Made by a program: the position numbers and the translations under genes. Positions 25,223-36,502 of a DNA stretch of 64,000 nt are shown here, in pieces (positions within the stretch are counted from its first letter, which is position 1; each line of letters begins with the position of its first letter). Origin of the DNA: Ursus arctos (taxonomy: Eukaryota > Chordata > Mammalia > Carnivora > Ursidae); the NCBI RefSeq assembly GCF_023065955.2, contig NW_026622875.1, positions 15,975,001 through 16,039,000 of the forward strand. Direction: 5' to 3'. The notes under the pieces were generated by a model. It saw only the letters and a list, made by a program, of their open reading frames with translations, was not told the DNA's origin and searched no databases.

Positions 25223-25600
25223 GTAAGTGTCCTTTCTGTCCTTAAAACAACGTGCAGCAGCATACGCAGCTGTGCATGCGTGGCACCTACATATGGGACT
25301 TCGGCTCCTCTGGTTCGCCAGCTGCATTCAATTGTCCAAGACAAGATTTGGGAGTTGAGGTAATCCTCAGAAGTCTCGGAAGCTGGGGGGATTTCCTGAG
25401 GATGGATCCTCACCCACAATGACCTTTGCCCTCTGGACTGGATTCGCAGAGTTTCTTTCCATTCTACATCCAGTCACGTTCAAATTTTCCATGGCTGGGG
25501 AAGACCCTGTTATAGGATTGTCTGATGACCCCTCAAGGACTCAATACTTCCACGTGGTGGGTTTGAAGAGCCTTCTGCCCCAAGTTTTTAAGTTTCTCTT
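25223..25600. promoter_or_regulatory. Complex CpG-bearing sequence downstream of the exon candidate
   Basis: Repeat-free with more CpGs than the surroundings (for example around 25250-25320 and 25370-25450). It continues the complex texture of the exon candidate, so it may be conserved intronic sequence. Confidence 0.25.
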
Positions 25601-25614
25601 ACCAGTAATCAAAA

Positions 25615-25836
25615 ATATGCTTCAACAGGGGCGCCTGGGTGGCACAGTGGTTAAGCCTCCGCCTTCAGCTCAGGGCATGATCCTGGAGTTCTGGGATGAG
25701 CCCCACATCAGGCTCCTCTGCTAGGAGCCTGCTTCTTCCTCTCCCACTCCCCCTGCTTGTGTTCCCTCTCTCGCTGGCTGTCTCTCTCTCTGTCAAATAA
25801 ATAAATAAAATCTTTAAAAAATATATGCTTCAACAG
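25615..25836 (+). mobile_element. CAN-SINE (SINEC1_AMe-like) with target duplication
   Basis: The body is at 25629-25822: a GGGCGCCTGGGTGGCACAG head, CCCCACATCAGGCTCCTCTG, a CTCTCTCGCTGGCTGTCTC segment, (AAAT)n and AATCTTT. Target duplications ATATGCTTCAACAG lie at 25615-25628 and 25823-25836, perfect over 14 bp. Confidence 0.95.
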
Positions 25837-25839
25837 AGA

Positions 25840-26930
25840 GAAGAGGGAAATAGAAACAAAAGGTACTTTTATTGTAAATACTGGCCTTACAAAAATTGCA
25901 AACACAATTAAGGCACTAATTTTTACACAATAAGAGTCATAATTAAGCTCACTCAGAAGTACCACTTGTCAAATTATAGCTTCTGAAATATGACTTCATG
26001 CAGCAAAGCCAGTAAAGGCAAACACTTATTCAGTGCCCCAAAACTAGGATTATGGAGCGTGAAAGGAAATGAAAGGCAAACATAGCGCGAAGTAAGAAAC
26101 ATGTCAGTTCCAATACGAGTGTTCTCTTGCAATCAATAAATTTCTAAAAAAAATTCGAAGAAGGCTGGCAATGGCTGCCTTTTATCACTATTCTTCATTT
26201 TGGTTATAAGGTCCTCAAGTTGTTGTCCTACCGAACCTTTGTATTTGATGCCGTGTTACTGTTTTTATTTTCTGTTGATCCCAGCTTTTGACACAGTATT
26301 GAGACCATCTCCCCTCTCCAGCCTGGTCTCCGGGAAGAGGAGTATATGGGACTGGACTTCCTCTCTGTGATCCAGGGAGGAGGCACCTATTCATTTCAGC
26401 GTAGTCAGCATTCCTCTGGTGAAATACCATGTACATCTCAAGTAAATGTGAGCACTGTGGTTAAGCAGATGGACCATATTTGTAGCAAAATATAGGTACC
26501 CTTAATCTTCAATAAGAGATTTTTTAAAAACCTTAATAGATGGAATTGACAAAAAAACAAAACCAAATTAAAAAAAAACCCTTCCATAAGGCACTGGACA
26601 CAGAGTTTCACTGCTAAGTTCTTTCAAACATTCAAGGACCACAAGTTTTTATCATTTAAACTCTTTGAGAGGTTCTTTTACAAATTAAAACCTCGTTATT
26701 TGTTGTCAAAGTCAAGGTAATAAATTTTAAAGGGGATAGTTCAAAAATACTATGTTGCACAATTTACATCTATATAAACATAAAAAATTAAAACTTTTTA
26801 TTAATCAGTCATTTGATTCTCTGCCCAGGAAAACAGATTTGTTCAGTAAAATGTCCAAGAGCTATAGAAATAATTTGAATTCATTAATGAATGTATTACA
26901 ATATCATTATTTCAACATCATCTAATTGGG
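25840..26930. other. Unique sequence, nothing identified
   Basis: No gene or clear repeat. The minus frame at 26215-26436 has no family resemblance. Confidence 0.4.
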
Positions 26931-26934
26931 CTTT

Positions 26935-27050
26935 CTAAAAAAGAAATGCAAGGACAATTCAATATTAGGAAATCTATATTTTCATACTTTTTTCAATGTA
27001 TTAGCATCTCGACAAATGTACAGGAAACATTTTATATAAACTTTTGGACT
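26935..27050 (+). mobile_element. Short L1 ORF2 fragment
   Basis: The phrase 'ATGCAAGGACAATTCAATATTAGGAAATCTAT' around 26947-26978 corresponds to the L1 ORF2 reverse-transcriptase region. Only about 100 bases are recognisable. Confidence 0.45.
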
Positions 27051-27054
27051 AGAT

Positions 27055-27510
27055 TATTTTTAATAGACTTTATTTTTTAAGGAAGTTTTAGGTTTACAGC
27101 AAAAATGGAGGTACAGAGTTTTCTGTATAGCCCCTGCTTGCACAAATGCAGAGCTTCCCCAACTGTAATCCCCCACTAGATGATGAGCCTACATTGATTA
27201 CAATTGACGAACCTGCACTAACAATCATTATCGTCTAGAGTCTGTAGTTTGCATCAGGGTTAACTCCTTATGTCATATATTCTGTAGGTTTGGAGAGATG
27301 TATAATGACATGTATCTACCATTATGGTATCATACAGTGTAGTTTCTCCTTTCATCCCTTCCTTTCCCCTAACCCCTGGCAATTTTTAACCTCTGATATT
27401 TTTTACTCTCTCCATAGTTTTTCCATTTCCAGAATGTCAGATGTTGGAATCATATAGCATATAGCTTTTCAGATTGGTCTCTTTCATTTACTAAAATGCA
27501 TTTAAGTTTC
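27055..27510 (-). mobile_element. Antisense L1 3'-UTR remnant
   Basis: The reverse of an old L1 3' UTR, recognisable from ordered phrases: TTTAGGTTTACAGCAAAAAT, ATGACATGTATCTACCATTAT, ATCATACAGTGTAGTTTC and GCATTTAAGTTTCTCC. It stops abruptly at the start of the next element. Confidence 0.6.
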
Positions 27511-28740
27511 TCCAGAGGGAGTGATGTCAGCAAGATAATGGAATAGGATGTCCCTCATTCAATCCCCCCTGCACAATGATAATTTGTTAACCATCCACAA
27601 GAAAAAACAAAAACAAAAAACAAACAAACAAAAAAAACCAAAAAAACACCTTTAAAAAGCCTTTGTGGGAGCTTTGGGATCTGAGTAGGAGATTGTGAAA
27701 CCTAGAGAAGACAGGCCTGTGTCCAAGCAGCTGACTTGACGACTGTGGTCCCAGTTACAAAGTGGAAAACAATTCCATTCCTCTGTGGACTGGCTACAGG
27801 CCAATTTGGGCTTGATTCTGCCGTATGCTGGAGGGACCCAGGAGGAGTCAAGCTTGTTCATGCCTTAGTCAGTAGACCCGTAGTTTTCAGCTTGTGGTAT
27901 GGATCATGAAGTGACTCTGTGACCCACTCAGCTATGATCTGGAAGCAAGCCCATCAAACTCAGTCTGACTTTCAGTTCTAAAATGGCCCTTGTAACTGGA
28001 CTCCAGTCCTCCCAGCCATAGTCCATATGCAGTCCTGCCAGCCTGGGGACCCACTGAGAGGCCTATGATGGTGCCCGTGGAGAATAACCAACCAACCTCG
28101 ATCTGACAGCAGATCCTGAAATGGCCAGTGACTCAGCTGTGGTCCTGAGCAGTTTGGCTCCCCAACAGACCCACCAGAAAAACAACAACAACAACAACAA
28201 ACCCAGCTGTGTGCTTAAAGTTAGGCCTACAAAACTTGGTCTGACTGCAGAGTCTGAAACAGTCTTATAATTTAGCTTCAGGACCTCCCTGCTGTGGTCA
28301 GGGGCAGTCTTGCTTAGCTAGGAACCTGGTGGGAGACATGCCCATTTGTGCCTCTAAAGCCAGGTCTGTAGACTTTGGTCTTGGTTGGTAATCCTGAAGC
28401 AGCCCTGAGACTCAATTCCAGCCCCTCTCAGCCAATTCAAGGCCGGTTCTGCCTGCCCAGGGACCAGCCCAGTGACCCAGCAAGAGTCCTCCTAGGGACT
28501 TGACAGAGTCACACCATTCACACACCTAGTAACAGGCCCACTGTCTGTGGACCCAACTGCAGACCCTAAAGCATACTCTTGTCCCTAAACCAGCACTTCT
28601 GAACAAAGTTCCAAATACCCAAGGACCAGACAAGATTCACATATGCCTGAGCCCTTAGTAACAGGCCAACCAACAGTGAACCTTACTGTGAACTACATGA
28701 TTTCTAATTCCAAAGATTAATATCTATCTTTTCTCTGTCA
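27511..28740 (+). mobile_element. L1 5'-UTR-like segment with decayed ~150-bp tandem units
   Basis: It begins GAGGGAGTGATGTCAGCAAG, then a decayed AAGATGGCGGAATAGGA-type phrase, the classic opening of old L1 5' UTRs. From about 27920 the text cycles through similar units: 'gtctgactgcaga', 'ctgaaacag', 'gtgactcagct', 'ggtcaggggcagtc', 'cctggggaccca'. Copies start near 27945, 28095, 28230, 28370 and 28540. The plus orientation agrees with the ORF1 remnant 1.5 kb downstream, so this may be that element's 5' UTR. A (CAA)n tract at 28182-28201 and an A-rich (CAAA)n tract at 27601-27650 interrupt it. Confidence 0.45.
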
Positions 28741-29100
28741 TGACACTCTCCCAGGGGGGAAAAAAAATACAAGCAGGTAAATTTTGATTCAATAAAAGTG
28801 ATAATTTTGAACTGCTAAAACTAGTTTTAAAAAATAGAATATTTGTACTGAGATAAGTTCTAATACCAAAATAATTCAAATAGAATGTCTCATAGTGTTG
28901 GTTTTTTTGGAGCTTTTGATTTTGCTGAATCTAATTATGTTCAGAAAGTTCAGGATGGGAAAAATAAAGCAAAACGTGGAGTTACTAAAAATGACATTAA
29001 TTTATCCCCAATTTCTCCTATAAGGATGATGGTAGTTATGGTGGTGAAAGTAGCAGGGTGTCACAATTTAGTATGTTAAATGCTCATCTTCATGTCTTTC
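28740..29100. other. Unassigned spacer
   Basis: AT-rich with one 64-codon plus frame (28885-29079). In another frame, the region around 29007-29070 reads like a Gly/Ser-rich RNA-binding protein tail. That is too short to call a retrocopy. Confidence 0.3.
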
Positions 29101-30265
29101 TAATTTTGTGATAATGCAATCATGGTTGATGGGGCTAATGTATTATAGTGGAAAACACTGGAAAAATACATTCATGACTTCAGTAATCCTTGATGAAAAC
29201 TCTTAAATTTTATTTATTAATCTGTATGACAGTGGAAATACTACCTTTGCTTACAAATTACAGCATACCTATCTACAGCAGAATTATCAAAAAGAAAAAA
29301 ATCAAAGGACTAGAAATAATTTTCAGATGAAATAAGTGCTTACATTTTGAAAATCCAAAATTATTTTCACATAGATAATTTAAATTAATAAGACACTTAG
29401 CAATATTACTAGAAACAAATCAATATATACAAATCAATTACCATATAATAGGAACAAAACAGTTTTAAAACGATTTTCAGTGATATCAAATGCTTAAAAA
29501 GAAATTTAACAAAGATATGAAAAAAATGCAGGCATTACAAAACATTATTAAGTGAAATTAAAGAAAATCTAAACAAATAAAGAGATACACCACACTCATG
29601 GATCAGAAGGCTCAACATTTTACAGGTATCAATTTTTTCTAAATGTATATATAAAATCAATGTATCTCACAATGTTATAAAAGGATTTTTTGCAGACGTT
29701 AACAAACTAACTGTAAAATTCGCAGAGTCAAAAATAACCAAGACACCTTTGAAGAAGATTAAAGAGCTTGCTTTACAGTATATCAAGTCTTACTATAAAG
29801 GTGTAATATATTATACAGGATTGATTAATATAAGGATAGACAGATATAATCCAGAGTCACACATACATGAACACTTGATTCATGACAAATGGGGTGCTGC
29901 TAAGCAGTAGGAAAGAAGGGTCTTTTCAGTATTGGTATGGGGATGATTTGGGCCTGATGTAATTATTTATTCTGTCCTTTTCACTCTCAGAGTGTCCCGT
30001 TGTGGAAAATAAATGATAGAGATTGTTTATCCACATAAAGTTAATATAAAATTTGATTCTATCTCACACCATATATAGAAAATAATTCTGGGCAGATCAT
30101 AGAGCTAAACATAAGTGGAAAAAACAGTAAAGCACTCAAAAGAGAGTATAGTAGTATCCCATTATGAACTGAGAATAGGAATATTTAAACAGGACACAAA
30201 AAGGATTAGCTACAAGGAAATAATTGGTAAGTAAACTACATTTGAGGGGGGAAAAACCCCACGAC
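29100..30265 (+). mobile_element. L1 ORF2 remnant (3' half)
   Basis: Plus-strand text follows L1 ORF2 downstream of the reverse-transcriptase core: 'ACCACACTCATGGATCAGAAG', 'ATAACCAAGACACCTTTGAAG', 'GACAGATATAATCCAGAGTC', 'ATCTCACACCATATATAGAA', 'TTTAAACAGGACACAAAAAG'. Several frameshifts and stops make it inert. Confidence 0.65.
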
Positions 30266-30269
30266 TCCT

Positions 30270-31165
30270 ATTGGTAACATAACTCTAAGGGAGTGAAATG
30301 GCTAGCGACAAGGTAGTGGAAGTCGTTTGGAACATATTTAGAAACATGTCTAGGAAAACCAAAGATAATGGGAGAGAAAAACAAGACAATGAGCAGAATT
30401 TTTGCCTCTAACACCTATGGCTATAGTAAACAGAAAACACAGCCTAATTCCTACTCAGCTAGACATGAAACTTCATACCAAGGACCTATTTAATACAGAT
30501 CCTTTTATCTGGGACATCATGTTTAGCTTTTAACAAAAAATGACAATGCATACTCTAAAAGAACAAACACAGTTTGAAGAGACAGAAAAAGCATCAGAAC
30601 TACACTCAGATATGACAGAGATCTTGGAATTATCAGTCTGGAAATTTAAAATAACTACGGTTAATATGCTAAGGGATCTAGTGGAAAAAGATATCAACTA
30701 TTCCATATGATAGCCAATTATATGCAATGGTCCAATATATGCAAGAACAGATGGAAAATGTAAACAGAGAGAAACAGAGAGATGGAAACTTGAAGAAAGA
30801 ATAAGAAGGAACTGCCTAAATTCAAAAACACTATAAGAGAAATGAAGAATGCTTTTGGTGGGCTCATCAATGATCAGACACAAGCAAGGTAAGAATAAGT
30901 GAGTTTGAAGAAATGTTGATAGAAATTTCTAAAACTAAACTAAAAACAGAAAAAAGTAAAACAAAACAGACTATCCAAAATCTGTACTGCAATTACAGAA
31001 GATGTAACATACATTTTATAAGAATACCAGAAGAAGAAAGAAAGAGAGATAGAAAGAAAGATGGGGGAGGGGGAAGAGGGAGGAAGGAAGAAGGGAAGGA
31101 AGGATGGAACAGAGAAATGTTTGAAGTAATAATAGCTGAGTATTTTTCAAAATTAATGTTGAAGT
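30270..31165 (+). mobile_element. L1 5'-UTR end and ORF1 remnant
   Basis: From about 30530 the text matches old L1 ORF1: 'AACTACACTCAGATATGACAG', 'GGAATTATCAGTCTGGAAAT', 'TTAATATGCTAAGGGATCT', a coiled-coil 'GAGAGAAACAGAGAGATGGA' stretch and 'AATGAAGAATGC', then a central-domain phrase near 31005-31035. All frames are broken. The likely ORF1 role was RNA-binding chaperone of the L1 particle. A purine microsatellite has expanded inside it. Confidence 0.6.
31031..31112 (+). repeat. (GAAA/GGAA)n polypurine tract
   Basis: About 80 bases of almost pure purine, with GGGGGAGGGGGAAGAGGGAG and GGAAGGAAG units. It could adopt triplex (H-DNA) structure. It sits inside the ORF1 remnant. Confidence 0.85.
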
Positions 31166-31189
31166 GTTGAAGAACTGAGTCTACACCAT

Positions 31190-33830
31190 CTGTTTCAGAA
31201 AACAGAAGAGGAGGGAACACTTCCCAATTAATTTTATGAAACAAATACTGCTCTGATATCAAACCAGTACAAAAAAGAAAACTAAAGACCAATATCCTTC
31301 ATTAATGTAGGCACAATAAAATCTTTAAGAGAATATTAACAAATAGGATTCAGCGGTGTATATATAAATTACACACCATGACCAAGAGGGGTTTATTCCA
31401 GGGATGCAGGTTCAACATTTTTAAAAAATTAGTGTAATCCATCATATTAAAAGGAATAAAGAAGAAATTTCACATGATCATGCCAGTTGATACAGGAAAA
31501 GAACTTGATAAAATTCAAAACCTATTCATGATTAAACTCAGAAAAACAAAAATAAAGGGAAACTTCAATTTGATAAAGAACATCTACTACCCTACAGCTA
31601 ACATTATATCTAATAGTGAAAGACTGAAAGCTTCCCCACAATGCTCAGGGATTAGGCAAATATGTCCACTCTCATCTCTCTTATTCAACACAGTTCTAGA
31701 GTTCTAGCTAGTGTGAAAAGGCAAAGAGAAGAGATAACTAATATCTTCACTTAATACACTTTTATGGCTTTACTCACTAAAAAACAATTAAAAAAATGAA
31801 AAATAAATGACTAAAATAGAGATGATGAAGAAAGAAATAAAATGGCCCCTATTTGTAGGTGATATGATTGTGTAGAAAATTCTGAGGAGTCTACCAAAAA
31901 ACTCTTAAGCCTATATGTGAGTTCAGCAAGTTCTCAGGTAACAAAATAAACGTTATATGCATTGCTATACTATAGCAATCAATACTTGGAGGTCAATTAG
32001 AAATGCAATACTATCTATAATAACTCAAAAATAAGATAAATACTTAGGTATTAATCTGTCAAAAACATGTACAGAACTTTTATACTAAAAATTACACAAT
32101 GCTGATAAATGAATTTTTTAAAAATCTAAATACATTTAAATAAATGGAGAGACATAATGTGTTTACACATATTGAATTGCAATGGAATACTCAATATACA
32201 AAGATATTAGTTTTCCCCAAACAGATATAAAGATTTACCACAACTTCTATTAAAATTCCAGCAAGATATTTTGTAGATATACACAAGATTACTGTAAGAC
32301 TTTCATAGAAAGGCAAAGAAATAGAATAGCTAAAATAATTCTGAAAAAATATATAATGGGAGGAATTAATCTATACTATTTCAAGATATTGAAAGTGTGA
32401 TATTAGTGGGCGGATAGACACATTGATCAATGGAACAGAATAGAGAATCCAGAAACAGAGCCACACAAATATGCCCAAGTGATTTTTAAACAAAAGTGCA
32501 AAACAATTCAGTGGATGAAATAGAACTTTTCAACAATTCACACTGGAGCAACTGGACACCCAGAGTGAAAACAATCAAATCAATATCTCACCTCATATAA
32601 AAATTAATACAGAATGAGTTAAAGATATAAATATAAAAGGTAAAGTATGAAACTTTCAGAAAAATATAGGAAAAAATATTAGGGATCTAAAGTTAAGCAG
32701 AGAATTCTTACACAACACCATGAGCATGATCCATAAAAGAAAAACAAATTATAAATTGGACATTATCAAAATTGAAAACTTTGCTCCGTGGCAGTCTGTG
32801 AAGAGAATAAAAAAGCCAAGTACCAGAATAGGAGAAAAGATTTCCACATATCCAGAAAAATATTATACCTCCAACACATGAAGAACTCTCAAAGTTCAAT
32901 TGTAAGTAAAAGAAACAATCCAATTAAAAATGAGGAAAAGACATGAAGGTACATTTCACTGAAGAGAATATACTGATGGCAAAAAGTACATGAAAAGATG
33001 ATCAATATTAGGCATAAGGCAAATACAAACTAAAACCACAACGAGTTATCATTATACACCTATCAAAATGGCTAGAATAAAAAAAAAATAGTGACAACAC
33101 TAAATGCTGGTGACGATGCAGAGAAACTTGATCGTTGGGTTGCTGGAGAGAATGTAAAATGGTACAACTATTTTGGTAAACAGCTTGGCATTCTCTTAAA
33201 AAAAAAAACAAAAACCTAAATACACACTACAGTACAACCCAGCAATTACACTTCCAGGCATTTATCCCAGAGACATAAAAAAAACTTATGTTTACATAAA
33301 CACTTGAATATGAATGTTTATAGCTTCAAAGTGGAAGTAGCACAAATATCCATCAATGGGTGAATGGTTAAACAAATTGCAGTATATCTATATCATGGAA
33401 TATTACTCAGTAATAAAAGGAATAAACTATTGATATACACAACAGCTTGGATGAGTAGCCAGAGCAAAGTCAATCTCTAATGATTACATGACTATGTTGT
33501 ATGATTCCTTTTACATAATGTTTTGATATGACAAAAATATGGAAATGGAGAACATATGTTTTTAAGTGTTTAAGGAAGGGGTGGGAGTATGAGGGAAATT
33601 GATATGACTATTAAAGGGCAATATGAGGGATTCTTGGGATGAGGAAAATGTTTTCTGTCTTGATCGCATCAATTACAATATCCTTGTTGTAATATTGTAC
33701 TAGAGTTTTGCAAGATATTGCCATTGAGGCAAACTGGGTAAAAGACACATGTGATCTCTCAGTATTATTTTTTAGAATGCATGTGGATTTACAACTACCT
33801 CAAAGTAAAGAGTTTAATTAAAAAAAATCA
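31190..33830 (+). mobile_element. L1 ORF2 (RT core to C-terminus) and 3' UTR remnant
   Basis: The text resumes in the middle of ORF2 ('GGAGGGAACACTTCCCAATT', 'AAAACTAAAGACCAATATCC', 'CACACCATGACCAAGAGGGG'), so ORF1's end and the ORF2 endonuclease region are missing. The 77-codon open piece at 31474-31707 preserves reverse-transcriptase text (DKIQN..., ...LKASPQCSGIRQICPLSSLL). The element continues through the ORF2 C-terminal region and an old-type L1 3' UTR ending near 33825 in an AAAGTAAAGAGTTTAATT-like terminus plus short A run. Frameshifts throughout; inactive. Confidence 0.75.
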
Positions 33831-33839
33831 CCAACTTCA

Positions 33840-34310
33840 ATAAAATTAGATGGGACAAATACAAAACAATTACTAAAAAAGTAGAAGTAATCCTAAAAGA
33901 TTATTACATTATATAGGTAATACTCCATTTTAAAAAAATTATAAAGCTAGATACAATAAAAACAAAACTCATCTATATACTGCTCATAAAAGACATCCTT
34001 AAACAGAGAAAACAGAAAGCTTGAAAGAAATAGGATGGTAAAAAATATGTACATCATGTGAAACACTAAAAGAAAGTTGATTTAGTTTTCTTATATCAGA
34101 AAAAATAGATTTTTAAGGCAAAAAGTATTAGTAGAACTAGCATGGACTTTTTAATGATAAACGTGTTAATCTACTGATAAGTTTTAAAAAACATAAATAT
34201 GTATGCACCTGATAACATAGTCTCAAAATATAAAAAACAGAATCTGACAGATTTAATAGAATAAATTACAAGAGATTTTAACATAAGGTTTTCAGTATAT
34301 AAGAGAACTG
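33840..34310 (+). mobile_element. L1 ORF2 endonuclease-region remnant
   Basis: Phrases equivalent to the 5' part of L1 ORF2: 'ATATACTGCTCATAAAAGACAT', 'AGAAAGTTGATTTAGTTTTC', 'TCAGAAAAAATAGATTTTTAAGG', 'ATATGTATGCACCTGATAACA'. This is the endonuclease-domain part that is absent from the element immediately upstream, but placed after its 3' end. So it is a separate fragment or a rearranged one. Confidence 0.55.
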
Positions 34311-34319
34311 TTAGCGAAA

Positions 34320-35095
34320 AAAGCAAGTTGCAAATTATATACAATAATGATATTGGTTTTTTGGGTTTTTTTTTACAACAATACATAAGATCATGTAGTA
34401 ACAGGAAAAAAGAGTGGAACTGTAAGGTTATTGGGGAGAAATTAACTTTTCCTCTAAATTGCTTGAAATGTTCTAGGAAGCATGTATTAATTTCCTCTAT
34501 AGGTCTTAAATAGGAATTCCCTTTTTTTCCTATTTAACTCTCTCAGAATTTCAACCTTTTTTAATATGAACAATACTAGAAACAGAGAATAGTGAAAATA
34601 TTCATTCAGTTTTATTCTCTATTACTACTCACATCCTCCTAATGTTTGTTTGTGTCAAGTCTTTGTCCAATTTGACAATATGCCAACTTAGTCAGGACCA
34701 TGTCTAATTCTATAATTGGAGGTCTGTGCACACCATTATCACTGCTTGGCAGATGTTGTGATACAATCAGAGTAATAAGATTGAGAGTTTCCATATCTTT
34801 TAAACAAATACAAGGGAACAGTGTAGATATATGTTCTTGATACTTTTTAGCTTCAATCTATCTACTATTGGATTAATTGCCTACTAAGTTGAACTTGTAA
34901 GGAAAACAATTTTTTGTAAATTACCTACAAAACTGATAGCTGAATTTGCAGAGTTGTATTGGGAGTATGCAGAAAATGAAAAATGGCTGGGAGGAAGAAA
35001 TTGTGAAAGGAATAATTCCTGAGCAAACGATAGAGCCGAAACCTTCTATTCCCAAAGCAAAGATAGATGTTATTTCCATTATCACAAGACTTCCT
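34320..35095. other. AT-rich spacer, nothing identified
   Basis: No gene or clear repeat. Confidence 0.4.
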
Positions 35096-35316
35096 CTTTT
35101 TTTTTTTCTTTTTTCAGATTTTATTTATTTATTTTACAGAGAGAGAGAGAGAGCACAAGCAGGGGGAACAGCAGGCAGACGGAGAGGGAGAAGCAGGCTC
35201 CTTACTGAATAAGGAGTCCTGATGGGGGGCTCGATCCCAGGACCCTGGGATTATGACCTGAGCCGAAGGCAGATGCTTAACCGACTGAGCCACCCAGGTG
35301 CCCCAAGAGTTCCTTT
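35096..35316 (-). mobile_element. CAN-SINE, older subfamily, antisense
   Basis: The body is at about 35115-35304. Reverse tail AGATTTTATTTATTTATTTT, a (GA)n stretch, GCAAGCAGGGGGAACAGCAG-type body, and a head reading TTAACCGACTGAGCCACCCAGG on the plus strand. Imperfect duplications resembling AAGACTTCCTCTTTT (35087-35101) and AAGAGTTCCTTTCTTT (35305-35320) flank it. More decayed than the SINEC1-like copies. Confidence 0.85.
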
Positions 35317-35319
35317 CTT

Positions 35320-35411
35320 TGTCTTTTTTCTTCTACTGTTGTGTCCTCAGTGCCTTAAATGCTGCCAGCAATATAATAGATGCCTGTTTATGAGTTACTG
35401 TATCTCTGAAG
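35320..35411. other. Short spacer
   Basis: Between a SINE and an LTR; nothing recognised. Confidence 0.4.
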
Positions 35412-35816
35412 TGATATATTGAGATCCTAACCTCTGGTTCTTGTGAATGTGACTTTAGAAATAAGGTATTTTCAGATGTAATTAAATTAAGATAAGGTTT
35501 ATTAGATGGCTTCCTAATCTAATATAATGTTGTCTTTCTAAGAAAAGGCACAGACACACGAGGAGAACGCCACGTTACAAAAGAGGCAGAATTGGAATGA
35601 GCTCCAAGGCAAGGAATGGTAAGGATTGATGATTATCAATGGAAGCTAAGAAGAGGCAAGAGAGGATCCTACCTAGAGTCTTAGAGGGAACATGGCCCTG
35701 TTGAAACCTTGATTTCAGACTTCTAGACTCCAGAACTGTGAGAGAATACATTTCTGTTTCTGTAAACCTCCCAGGTTGTATTACTTTGCTGTGGCAGCCT
35801 TAGGAAACTAATGCAG
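35412..35816 (+). mobile_element. MaLR-type (MLT1-like) solo LTR, sense
   Basis: Ordered family phrases: GATCCTAACC, TGAATGTGACTTTAGAAATA, TTTTCAGATGTAATTAAATT, ACACGAGGAGAACGCCA, CTTGATTTCAGACTTCTAGA, CCAGAACTGTGAGAGAATA and a terminal TAGGAAACTAATGCAG. No internal region or second LTR is seen, so this is a solo LTR of a non-autonomous ERVL-MaLR element. The polyadenylation-like region lies near 35750. Confidence 0.8.
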
Positions 35817-35819
35817 TAC

Positions 35820-36150
35820 TCAGTAAATTGTTGTTTAACGAAATATAGAATGCATTATATTTTCATGTTAGTCTTTATTTAAAATTTACTCAAATATTAT
35901 TATCAATAGGTGCAGGATAAATTTACTTTAGGGGAAGTGAAAAGATCGAAGAAAATGACCCTATCTCATTTCATTTGTGTTTTGGGGATTTCACTTTCCT
36001 GTTATGCTTCCATAACTAATTTCAAATTATTTGTATACAGCTTCATAGATGAATCAGCTTCATGAATACACACTTCGTAGGAGAGACATAAAAAGCTGAA
36101 AACACAAAATTAATTCAGAGCTAATCACTGAATAGTCACTACCAGTTTAT
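35820..36150. other. Unique spacer
   Basis: Nothing recognised. Confidence 0.4.
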
Positions 36151-36154
36151 GTAG

Positions 36155-36300
36155 CAGGGAATAATATTATTCCCATTACACAGATGAGACAACAGAAGCT
36201 TAGAGAATTGACATAATTTGCCCAAGGTAACCAAGGTAGACCTAGGGTTTAAATCCAGACCTGCCTGACTTTAGCATTCACGCTTTGAACCACTTCTTCT
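36155..36300 (-). mobile_element. MIR, antisense
   Basis: Plus strand reads ATTATTCCCATTACACAGATGAG, then TTGCCCAAGGTAACCAAGG, then TAAATCCAGACCTGCCTGACT and TTTGAACCACTTCTT. This is the reverse of MIR from core to 5' end. Its 5' tip was the target of the two SINE insertions that follow. Confidence 0.8.
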
Positions 36301-36502
36301 TTTTTTTTTCTTAAGATTTTATTTATTTATGTGACAGAGAGAGAGAGCCAGCGAGAGAAGGAACACAGCAGGGGAGTGGGGAGAGGAAGAAGCAGGCTCC
36401 TAGCGTAGGAGCCCGATGCGGGACTCAATCCCATAATGCCGGGATCACGCCCTGAGCCGAAGGCAGACGCTTAACGACTGTGCTACCCCTGAACCACTTC
36501 TT
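36287..36502 (-). mobile_element. CAN-SINE (SINEC1_AMe-like), antisense, first of a stacked pair
   Basis: Body at about 36302-36490 with reverse tail AAGATTTTATTTATTTATG, GAGAGAGAGCCAGCGAGAG and a head CGCTTAACGACTGTGCTACCCCT. The extreme 5' end of the head (equivalent to GGCGCCTGG) is missing, a small 5' truncation or deletion. Target copies GAACCACTTCTT sit at 36287-36298 and 36491-36502. Confidence 0.92.
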
